NCBI GenBank assembly: GCA_009668205.1
Contig: WJYM01000006.1
Coordinates: 1 to 64,000 of the forward strand
Reading direction: 5' to 3'
Source: Enterobacteriaceae bacterium RIT691
GTDB lineage: Bacteria > Pseudomonadota > Gammaproteobacteria > Enterobacterales > Enterobacteriaceae
DNA: 64,000 nucleotides
Under the pieces are notes generated by a model that saw only the letters and a list, made by a program, of their open reading frames with translations, was not told where the DNA came from and searched no databases. Positions within the stretch are counted from its first letter, which is position 1. Every line of letters begins with the position of its first letter. The position numbers and the translations under genes were made by a program. This document shows positions 1-6,557 of the stretch, piece after piece.

Positions 1-40
1 TAAAAAAGCCCTTCATGCCGTAACACGAAGGGCAAAAACC
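1..40 (-). terminator. Rho-independent terminator of the DUF1254 operon
   Basis: The 7-bp perfect stem GCCCTTC/GAAGGGC (8-14 with 27-33) closes a 12-nt loop and, read on the minus strand, is followed by a run of six T. It lies about 35 bp past the stop codon of the minus-strand gene ending at 73. Confidence 0.8.
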
Positions 41-72
41 TTAATGTATTGAACGACGATCGCCGTCTCTTG

Positions 73-1365
73 TTATTTTACAACCTCCAGCGTCGGGGTT
101 GGGTATTTGCCATCAATTGCAGCCTGATCCGGACCATAAAGACGCATGATGATGTATGCATCTTTTTCAGGGATCGGCAGCCAATTGGTATCGCTGGCAT
201 CACCCTTGGCACTCAGATTGATGGTGTACATGCCATCAGCATCAGGCTTCAACGTGCGATCACCACGACTGTGACGATTGATGTCGTTGTGGGCCATTAA
301 CATGTTATCAGTACCGTAAACAGTGAAGGACCAGAACTGACTGGTATTCGGTGCTTTAAAGTGCAGGCGATATTTCTTACCGTTAGCGCCATTGATATTC
401 TGACCATCATTTCCTTTGGCAATCTGCAGGTATACAGACTCTTCCGGTGGCAGGCCCCACTGACCGATCATCGTCCCTTCAGCAAACAGATCGCGCTTCT
501 GATTCTGCAGTTCTTCACGAGTCCCCAGCAGGCCTTTTGAGGATTTCATTGTCGGCAGCAGTTCTTTCAGATGTGCATAACCGAGTTCTTCCCCTTTTTT
601 CGCGGCGGCCAACTGTTCAGCGGTGAAGCTCGTTTTGCATGGCTCGATGCCGACTGCTTTATACTGCTCGATCCATTTTTTGTCCGCCGTGCCCATATCG
701 CCTTCGCACAGAACGAAGTTCACGCGTTGCAGCCAGTTGGTTTTTGCAGGATCAGGCCAGGTGTGTACCGTTGCTTTCGGGCCGGGTTCGCCAAGATAGG
801 CCGACAGCGTACGGATATTCCAGTCATCCATGTAACCCAGCGCGACTTTGGTGTCTTCCGGGCTGGTGGCCATGATACGGCCCATCAGCTTCAGAATGTC
901 GGAGTCAACGCGGATAACTTCAGTCACGCTTGGCGGTACTTCACCTTTCCAGGAACGGGAAGCGAACATGAAGTGGCCACCTTTGGTGCCGCGGGTACGG
1001 GAACCGATCATCGAGGTGGTGTAGTGACCCATGTCCATGGTTTGCAGGATCCAGTAACGGCCTTTATCCATGTCCGGCACGCTGACGATAACCGGCTCAG
1101 CGCTCACGTCCAGCCAACCCTGTAGGTGCAGCGTATCGTTGTTGATGGTTGGGTGATCGGTATAGGTGTCATCCGCCAGGTGGCGAATGTTCTGGAAACG
1201 GTTCATCGGGGTGTCAGTTTTCACCGCGGTGTTGTAGAAGAATTTGTAGGCTTCATCCATGGAATAGCCATAGACGTAGGCATCTTGCGCCATTTTGTCG
1301 CTGATTTGGGCAAAGGCCGGTACTGCTACGCCACACAGTGCGGCGGCAAGGATTAACTTCTTCAT
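73..1365 (-). CDS. Sec-exported DUF1254/DUF1214 protein
   Basis: A 430-residue exported protein of unknown function. The first 19 residues form a classical Sec signal peptide (MKK, hydrophobic core, AFA|Q cleavage). The mature part has an N-terminal DUF1254 region and a C-terminal DUF1214 region (around residues 320-415, with the QFWSFTVYGTDNMLM stretch typical of the family). It is the second gene of a minus-strand operon, 26 bp behind a 505-residue paralogue that carries a Tat signal instead, and a terminator follows it. The family is common in proteobacteria, but no reaction is firmly assigned. The domain call is secure; the function is not known. Confidence 0.85.
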   Translation of the reverse strand: MKKLILAAALCGVAVPAFAQISDKMAQDAYVYGYSMDEAYKFFYNTAVKTDTPMNRFQNIRHLADDTYTDHPTINNDTLHLQGWLDVSAEPVIVSVPDMDKGRYWILQTMDMGHYTTSMIGSRTRGTKGGHFMFASRSWKGEVPPSVTEVIRVDSDILKLMGRIMATSPEDTKVALGYMDDWNIRTLSAYLGEPGPKATVHTWPDPAKTNWLQRVNFVLCEGDMGTADKKWIEQYKAVGIEPCKTSFTAEQLAAAKKGEELGYAHLKELLPTMKSSKGLLGTREELQNQKRDLFAEGTMIGQWGLPPEESVYLQIAKGNDGQNINGANGKKYRLHFKAPNTSQFWSFTVYGTDNMLMAHNDINRHSRGDRTLKPDADGMYTINLSAKGDASDTNWLPIPEKDAYIIMRLYGPDQAAIDGKYPTPTLEVVK

Positions 1366-1391
1366 ATCGTACTCCGGTAAGGATTAATCGT

Positions 1392-2909
1392 TTATACGCG
1401 TTCGAAATCGGCTAACTTAAAGGTTTTGTGGTTCAGTTCGTCGGTCGGGCCATAGAAACGCATGGCCGGCAATGGACGCTTGCCACTGGTCGGGATCCAG
1501 TTATTTTCCAGCCCTTCAGGGGCTTTCGGGCCGACATACAGCGTCACACTGCCATCGCTGTTCTTCTTCATCTTATCGAGATCGTAAGAAGACAGGGTGG
1601 TGCGTTCACTCTCACTGTAGATAAAAGACATGGTGTCGCGGTTGTAGACGGTCAGCGCCCAGAACTGTTTCACCGGCATTTTTGCAGGGACGGTGATTTT
1701 GTATGTCTGACCTGCTTCCAACAGATTGCCGTCTTTATCAGCAACACACATCAGATACTGAGTTGCCGGGGTATCACTCAGGACTTTTGGCATATAGGTA
1801 CACCAGAAGTATTCAGCGGCACGGTTAATCAGGTCGATGCGATCTTCGTAGATAAAAGTGAATGTCTTGTTGTCGTCTGCCTGCAAAAGGGAGGCATAGT
1901 GACGATCAGGCCAGTACAGCTTCTCTTTCGGGAAGTTGTCGTACCAATACTGCATATAGAACCAGGCATCAATGGCGGCCTGGCGCATCGCTTTTTTGGT
2001 CTTTTCATCCGGGGCAAATTTAATCCCATGACCTATGCCGAGTGATGAGAGCATCCCGAGCATGACTTTATCCTGCTCACGTACTGGCTCAACGCTGGCA
2101 ACGGCGTGCAGATCGGTAAAGTGACGTTCATCGTAATACGGCAGAGTCGGATAGCGTTTGTTACCCGGATCGACAAATTTCTGCGTCGGCGGGTTAGCTG
2201 CTTCAGAGAGGTAGTACATCCGCATGCGTTTGGAGTAATGGTACGCATCTTCCGTCGTTTTGCCCGGTGCCTGAACGGAACGGAAAGCAAACGCCACACG
2301 GTAGTTTGGCGATGGGACGTGCAGATAACCTTCCGGAACCGGGTCCTTGTAACCCGGAGGCGTCAGCAGGAATTTACCGCCTTTTCCTTTATCGAGACCC
2401 GCAGGGCCGACATCGGCAATGGTGAACTGCCATGCATCCACAATCTGACCATACAGACTGCCGTCTGAGCCCGCCGCCGGGATCTCAAGGACAACCGGAC
2501 CTTTTTGCAGATCGGTGAACGCAGTGATATACGGCGTCGTGCTGTTGGCGGTAATCGCCTCCAGATGCGGTGTTGCGGGCTTAGAGTAGGCGATAATGTC
2601 GTTGTCTTTCAGACCCAGGTTATCAAATGCCGCACGGCGGAAACTGTAAATCGCCACCGCAGGCATGTTCCACAAGACCGCTTCAAACGCGCGCTGGTAT
2701 TTGATCTGATAGTCAAAATCATCAATTGAGCACGCAGCACCTTCCGGTGGCAAACCACCTGCCGTTTCACCCTTATTTCCTGCGCCATAAGCGAGCGGTT
2801 TTTTTAGAGAGATACCCTGTGCATAAACCGGGGAGGATGTTTTCAGCACCGCCAGACCTACGGCTGAACCCAGTGCCAGTTTATAAAATTCGCGACGCGT
2901 TAAAGACAT
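1392..2909 (-). CDS. Tat-exported DUF1254/DUF1214 protein
   Basis: A 505-residue protein whose N-terminus, TRREFYKLALGSAVGLAV, is a twin-arginine signal (S/T-R-R-x-F-x-K). Predicted cleavage is after VYA, near residue 30, so it is probably exported folded. The rest is DUF1254 followed by C-terminal DUF1214 (KQFWALTVYNRDTMSFIY region). It is the first gene of the operon with the Sec-exported paralogue downstream. A Tat signal usually implies a cofactor or cytoplasmic folding, but no cofactor-binding motif is evident. Function unknown. Confidence 0.85.
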   Translation of the reverse strand: MSLTRREFYKLALGSAVGLAVLKTSSPVYAQGISLKKPLAYGAGNKGETAGGLPPEGAACSIDDFDYQIKYQRAFEAVLWNMPAVAIYSFRRAAFDNLGLKDNDIIAYSKPATPHLEAITANSTTPYITAFTDLQKGPVVLEIPAAGSDGSLYGQIVDAWQFTIADVGPAGLDKGKGGKFLLTPPGYKDPVPEGYLHVPSPNYRVAFAFRSVQAPGKTTEDAYHYSKRMRMYYLSEAANPPTQKFVDPGNKRYPTLPYYDERHFTDLHAVASVEPVREQDKVMLGMLSSLGIGHGIKFAPDEKTKKAMRQAAIDAWFYMQYWYDNFPKEKLYWPDRHYASLLQADDNKTFTFIYEDRIDLINRAAEYFWCTYMPKVLSDTPATQYLMCVADKDGNLLEAGQTYKITVPAKMPVKQFWALTVYNRDTMSFIYSESERTTLSSYDLDKMKKNSDGSVTLYVGPKAPEGLENNWIPTSGKRPLPAMRFYGPTDELNHKTFKLADFERV

Positions 2910-3068
2910 AGTCCTACTCCATATAACATGAGGTGAATCTATCCCTATGAACTATAGGATAAAAACGACGTCATGATGCTTTTATTAATGACAATATTTC
3001 TACAGGGAAACCGTTCTGAGCAAGAGCCTGAACATTTATTAAAAGACATTGCGGTGGCAGGAAGACGG

Positions 3069-3103
3069 AAAAGGTCAGCCAGGGAAACCCTGGCTGACCT
3101 TTT
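3069..3103. terminator. Strong bidirectional terminator hairpin
   Basis: A perfect 16-bp inverted repeat (3069-3084 with 3088-3103) encloses only three bases. Its outer bases are A on one side and T on the other, so a U-tract forms on either strand. It follows the diguanylate cyclase gene that ends at 3122 on the minus strand. Confidence 0.85.
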
Positions 3104-3121
3104 AACATAGTGGTGTGGCGG

Positions 3122-4636
3122 TCAGCAATGGCGAGAAACGTGCTTTCTCTGTTTATGGGCGTAGAGCAGTCCATCGGCCTGAATAAAGGCGCTCTCCAGG
3201 GTGTCTTTTTGCGTCATCGAATAAGCGCCCCAGGAAAATTTCACCCACGGCTCTTTGTCGGGTTCGACTAATTTCGCGTCTATTCTGGCGATGGTGTCCT
3301 GGGCTTTGGTGATATTGGCGTCGAACAGGACAATATTGAATTCATCGCCCCCCAAACGAATACCGTAATCACTTTTACGCACCGAGGTGGCAATGGCCTC
3401 GCCGAGCAATTTGATGGCCTGGTCACCGATGTGATGGCCCAGCGTATCATTAATTTTTTTCAGGCCGTCGCAGTCCACGGCAATAACCGTAACGTCGATA
3501 TTTTTCCTGAGAACGTCCTGAACTTTGCTTTCCAGTTGCGGCATGATTTTGCGATTAAACAGCCCGGTCAGGGGATCCGTCACGTTGTCGCGCGTCAGCG
3601 ATGCATGGCGGTTCAGATGAAAACGGGCGTACTGGCAAATCAGCAATGTCGTCACGATGCCCAACCCCAGAAGCCACAGATTAGTCAGCGCAAAATAAAG
3701 AAAATCGAGGCTGGCATTGAGCGTGTAATAACGGGTAATTGCCTCCTGATGCTCGATCAAGGCAAAGGAGGAGAGTTTGGGTTTGTGGAAAGGAATAATA
3801 TCCGCGCCGTTATTGTCCTTCATATACAGCGTTAAAAAAGACCACAGCACAGGGCGGTCAGGCGTATAGAACGAGGTGGCAAGATCGCTGATGCTGAAAT
3901 CCGTCACGATCACCCCGCGAATTTTGCCGTTGGTAAACACCGGGTTCAGCATGCTGATGATATTTTTCTTCGAATAGCCATCGCGATAAATATGCGACAC
4001 GATACTGTCTCCGCGCTGGAGATCGCGCAGGGCATCGCGGTCAATGTTGATAGAAATCGCGCTGGTATCAATATCGATATTGCGGTTTCCGGCAATTAAC
4101 CAATTCTGAAAGGTATAGTGCCGGGTGTCGACGAGATGGGTGATGTAGATAAAATCATGGGTCAGGTCGATATAGTACCGACGGTTGTTAAAGGCGTAAC
4201 CGGTGTAATTCGAAAAGCTGTATTTCGGCGACGGTCCGGCGTTGCTGTCCAACAGCACGGCCAGTTCCGGGACATCTGCCGCCCAGTGCTGGCAACGCGG
4301 ATCGCGGGTTTGCAGCGTGCCGTTCAGCGGCGTAAACGTCTGCCCGGCCAGGTTCAGGCCATACACGCCGTTGACGTGCTCCACGTGCGCACAGACGGTA
4401 TCCGGATCGTCCACCCCGGCTCGGCCAGGCGTCGCCGCCGAAAACGCCGTGGATAAATTAAACGCCACGCGCTGGTTAATAAACTCTTCATGAAACAGCG
4501 CCGATTTTCCGTTTTCAGCCACGTAATCCATGTATTTCTTCAGGCTCTCATACTCCCGGTACAGCAGCACGGAAAAGACCGCCGTACAGAGGATGATAAT
4601 CGCGGCAAAAGTTGCGGTACGTTTAGGGTCCAGCAC
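3122..4636 (-). CDS. Membrane-bound diguanylate cyclase (GGDEF)
   Basis: This 504-residue enzyme should make cyclic di-GMP from two GTP at the inner membrane. A first transmembrane helix (about 10-26) is followed by a large periplasmic sensor region, a second helix (about 312-335, ending LLICQY) and a cytoplasmic GGDEF domain beginning at DPLTGLFNR. The catalytic motif is an intact GGDEF (residues 429-433). The RKSD at 420-423, exactly five residues upstream, is a canonical RxxD inhibitory site, so product feedback is expected. No EAL domain is present. It is monocistronic with a strong terminator. The periplasmic ligand is unknown and I cannot assign it to a named Dgc. Confidence 0.9.
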   Translation of the reverse strand: MLDPKRTATFAAIIILCTAVFSVLLYREYESLKKYMDYVAENGKSALFHEEFINQRVAFNLSTAFSAATPGRAGVDDPDTVCAHVEHVNGVYGLNLAGQTFTPLNGTLQTRDPRCQHWAADVPELAVLLDSNAGPSPKYSFSNYTGYAFNNRRYYIDLTHDFIYITHLVDTRHYTFQNWLIAGNRNIDIDTSAISINIDRDALRDLQRGDSIVSHIYRDGYSKKNIISMLNPVFTNGKIRGVIVTDFSISDLATSFYTPDRPVLWSFLTLYMKDNNGADIIPFHKPKLSSFALIEHQEAITRYYTLNASLDFLYFALTNLWLLGLGIVTTLLICQYARFHLNRHASLTRDNVTDPLTGLFNRKIMPQLESKVQDVLRKNIDVTVIAVDCDGLKKINDTLGHHIGDQAIKLLGEAIATSVRKSDYGIRLGGDEFNIVLFDANITKAQDTIARIDAKLVEPDKEPWVKFSWGAYSMTQKDTLESAFIQADGLLYAHKQRKHVSRHC

Positions 4637-4709
4637 GATAAGAGGGTCCTTTTTCTATCCTGTCTGCGCCGGGAGTATAGCACGTGGCGCAAGGTCCCCC
4701 TCAGAATGA

Positions 4710-4741
4710 AACATCCCCGAACGGGTCGGGGAGGCTGTTTT
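4710..4741 (-). terminator. Possible terminator after the 145-aa gene
   Basis: CCCCGA/TCGGGG (4715-4720 with 4726-4731) with flanking AAACA/TGTTT forms a short hairpin directly at the stop of the minus-strand gene ending at 4740. The U-tract is poor on the minus strand and better on the plus strand. Confidence 0.4.
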
Positions 4742-5177
4742 AGTGCGCGCGCTGCGTGCTGGCCCAGCGCGGGGCTTTTAAATCCGCGGCAAAGAACCAC
4801 ACCAGCTCGCACAGCAACCCTTTCACCACGTTGTCCACCTCCGGGCGCAGCGCATGTTCACACAGCAATTGCGTCAGCGTCTGGCAGTAATCGCACAGCA
4901 CATCGGCCTCGGGTTCAAAACGCTGCGGGGTATCAGGCAGCGTTTCAACGGTAAAGTGGCCAATCAGATGCACGGGGATCGGCTCGCCCAGCGTCGGGCG
5001 GAGCAGGGCGAGACAGGCCTGCAGGCGGCCTAACAGCGCCATTTTATGGCTCGGATTATTACATTCCATCAGGGTTTCGGCCACGCGGTCGCAGTAGTCG
5101 GCCAGAAAGGTAAAGTCTGTTGCGGCGCTAAAGGGAACAGCCAGAAGATCGCAGTCACTATTAAGAAGGGTGGTCAT
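4740..5177 (-). CDS. Hypothetical protein, P4-type satellite-phage remnant
   Basis: A 145-residue acidic, Cys- and Leu-rich protein beginning MTTLLNSDCDLLAVPFSAAT. I do not recognise a defined domain. The style (SAATDFTFLADYC near the start, a Cys-rich helical body) resembles small accessory proteins of P4-like satellite prophages, and the DNA immediately upstream has P4-immunity-like alternative pairings. No signal peptide or membrane segment is visible. No integrase, primase or other P4 gene is present, so it is probably a survivor of a decayed element. Family assignment is from memory and uncertain. Confidence 0.6.
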   Translation of the reverse strand: MTTLLNSDCDLLAVPFSAATDFTFLADYCDRVAETLMECNNPSHKMALLGRLQACLALLRPTLGEPIPVHLIGHFTVETLPDTPQRFEPEADVLCDYCQTLTQLLCEHALRPEVDNVVKGLLCELVWFFAADLKAPRWASTQRAH

Positions 5178-5186
5178 AAGTCAGGC

Positions 5187-5376
5187 TCCACTAAGGGTAA
5201 CGTTTACCGCCAGCGGAAATGCTAATTTCACGGGTGGCGGTACCAGACGGCGTTAGCATTACCGGCCTTAGTGGACACCGGCGCGTCTTTCGACGCCACC
5301 GCCCGGACCGCCATTGAGGTGTGACCGTGCGTACGACACAAAAATGGCGCTGGCGCGCCGGTGTGTCGCCACTAAG
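5187..5376 (-). ncRNA. P4 CI / C4-like antisense immunity RNA region
   Basis: The leader of the 145-aa gene is packed with mutually exclusive pairings. TCCACTAAGG (5187-5196) pairs perfectly with CCTTAGTGGA (5266-5275). The latter can instead pair with a second CCACTAAG (5369-5376), next to the 11-bp arms ACACCGGCGCG (5275-5285) and CGCGCCGGTGT (5354-5364). Inside, TACCGCC/GGCGGTA (5205-5211, 5236-5242) and AATGCTAA/TTAGCATT (5218-5225, 5253-5260) interlock. One segment complementary to two flanking copies is the seqA-seqB-seqC design of phage P4 immunity, where a small RNA causes premature termination. The exact ends of any processed RNA cannot be read from sequence. Confidence 0.5.
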
Positions 5377-5480
5377 ATAACGCAGGATGCTAAACCCGGC
5401 ACCTGATTTTGCAGGTGCAGCAACAAGATACTGCGATTACCACAGTCAGAGAAGGGGCATTTCCGGAAGGAGCCTCTCAT
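5268..5480 (-). CDS. Possible small ash-like leader ORF (doubtful)
   Basis: A 70-codon minus-strand frame containing VSYARSHLNGGPGG. It recalls short Ash-type ORFs found in leaders of P4-like elements, and it overlaps the structured RNA region. Translation may be fortuitous because the frame follows inverted repeats. Included because its position matches those elements; low confidence. Confidence 0.25.
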   Translation of the reverse strand: MRGSFRKCPFSDCGNRSILLLHLQNQVPGLASCVILVATHRRASAIFVSYARSHLNGGPGGGVERRAGVH

Positions 5481-5525
5481 TATCGGATGTAATTTTATGC
5501 GAGGCGTTGCAGGCGGGTTTCAGTG

Positions 5526-5645
5526 GCGGGTGCCCGGCGGCACTGCGTTTGCGCGGGCCTACAAAACCACAACCCGCGGTCTTGTCGGCCTGGCATGTCG
5601 GTCTGGCGTGTAGGCCCGGTAAGGCGTAGCCGCCACCGGGCATTG
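5526..5645. repeat. BIME: pair of REP palindromes
   Basis: Two inverted REP-type units (about 5528-5562 and 5609-5642) contain the GCCCGGCGGC...GCGGGCCTAC and GTAGGCCCGGTAAGGCG...CGCCACCGGGC signatures typical of enterobacterial extragenic palindromes. From 5646 to the higBA promoter near 5775 I see nothing coding. Confidence 0.8.
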
Positions 5646-5774
5646 AGAGCCGCCAGGCATGGAAACAACATGACTTCTTATCACCGAACGTCGGCGACGA
5701 TCGCAGAATCATGAAACACCGCCACCCGCTCCTCGAATGAATATGAGCCTCCCCGCATCGTCAAAAACTGCCCC

Positions 5775-5822
5775 TTGAGATTATAGCGAAAATGCTATAT
5801 CGCTGTTATAGTAAATAAGCTA
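5775..5822 (+). promoter_or_regulatory. higBA promoter/operator
   Basis: TATAGC (5782-5787) and GCTATA (5794-5799) form a perfect inverted repeat with a 6-nt spacer, and ATAG...CTAT (5808-5811, 5819-5822) adds a second, weaker one. TTGAGA (5775) and TATATC/TATAGT (5796/5807) are plausible promoter elements. The position is right for autorepression by the HigA-type antitoxin. Confidence 0.6.
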
Positions 5823-5835
5823 TGAGGGAACATAC

Positions 5836-6177
5836 ATGTGGGGCGTAGAAACAACGGCAATGTTTGACGACTGGTTCATGGAGCAAACGCAAGCACTTCA
5901 GATAGATATGCTGGCAGCCATGCACCTTCTGGAAGAGTTTGGGCCACATCTTGGGCGACCTTATGTCGATACGGTCCACGGCTCACTCTACAGCAATATG
6001 AAAGAATTGCGGGTGCAGCAGGGAGGCGAGCCGGTAAGGGCATTTTTTGCCTTCGATCCTGAGCGTAATGCCATTGTGCTTTGCGCGGGTAACAAAACGG
6101 GCGTGAATGAAAAGCGCTTTTATAAAGAGTTGATCAAACTTGCAGACGCGGAGTTTAGTCAACATCTGTCCAGGTAA
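5836..6177 (+). CDS. higB: HigB-like RelE/ParE-superfamily toxin
   Basis: A 113-residue type II toxin of the phage Gp49/HigB-like branch of the RelE fold, expected to cleave mRNA at the ribosome. The core MKELR...AFFAFDPERNAIVLCAGNKTG, followed by a C-terminal helix KRFYKELIKLAD, is typical. An AGGGAA ribosome site lies 5-10 bp before the ATG. The toxin gene precedes the antitoxin, the hallmark of higBA modules, and the stop codon overlaps the next gene's Shine-Dalgarno site, implying translational coupling. Ribosome cleavage is inferred from the family. Confidence 0.85.
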   Translation: MWGVETTAMFDDWFMEQTQALQIDMLAAMHLLEEFGPHLGRPYVDTVHGSLYSNMKELRVQQGGEPVRAFFAFDPERNAIVLCAGNKTGVNEKRFYKELIKLADAEFSQHLSR

Positions 6178-6187
6178 AGGAGCCTGT

Positions 6188-6487
6188 ATGTCTACGCTAA
6201 AAGCATTGATGGCGCAGCAGAGCCCCGAGGCTCAATGCTGTGTTGCTGAAAAAGTGGAAGCGCTGCGTCAGACTGTCGTTCTGACTCAACTGCGCGAAGA
6301 GCTGAATCTGTCGCAGGCCCAGCTGGCGGAGGCCATGGGGGTCAAACAGCCTACGGTGGCCAGAATGGAGCAACCTGACAACGATCCCCGTCTGTCTACG
6401 CTCAAACGCTACGTTGCGGCGTTAGGGGGAGAATTGACTATCGATGTCACGCTCCCGACCGGGAAGCGAATCGCCTTTCATCTGTAA
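6188..6487 (+). CDS. higA: HigA-like XRE-family antitoxin
   Basis: A 99-residue antitoxin and autorepressor. The chosen ATG has AAAGGAG six bases upstream; an in-frame start at 6140 lies inside the toxin gene and has no such site. Residues about 35-85 form a Cro/CI helix-turn-helix (LSQAQLAEAMGVKQPTVARM), followed by a short C-terminal strand region (GELTIDVTLPTGKRIAFHL). It should bind both the toxin and the palindromes at 5782-5822. The module sits in the accessory patch between the diguanylate cyclase and tynA. Confidence 0.88.
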   Translation: MSTLKALMAQQSPEAQCCVAEKVEALRQTVVLTQLREELNLSQAQLAEAMGVKQPTVARMEQPDNDPRLSTLKRYVAALGGELTIDVTLPTGKRIAFHL

Positions 6488-6504
6488 CGCATTGAATGAA
6501 AAAT

Positions 6505-6534
6505 AAAGCCCTGATCGTAAGACCAGGGCTTTGC
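6505..6534. terminator. Bidirectional terminator between higA and tynA
   Basis: AAAGCCCTG (6505-6513) pairs with CAGGGCTTT (6524-6532). On the minus strand the stem is followed by TTTATTTTT, a good U-tract for transcripts from tynA; the plus-strand tail is weaker. It serves two convergent units. Confidence 0.8.
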
Positions 6535-6557
6535 TTTACGTCAGTCAGAAAACAACG

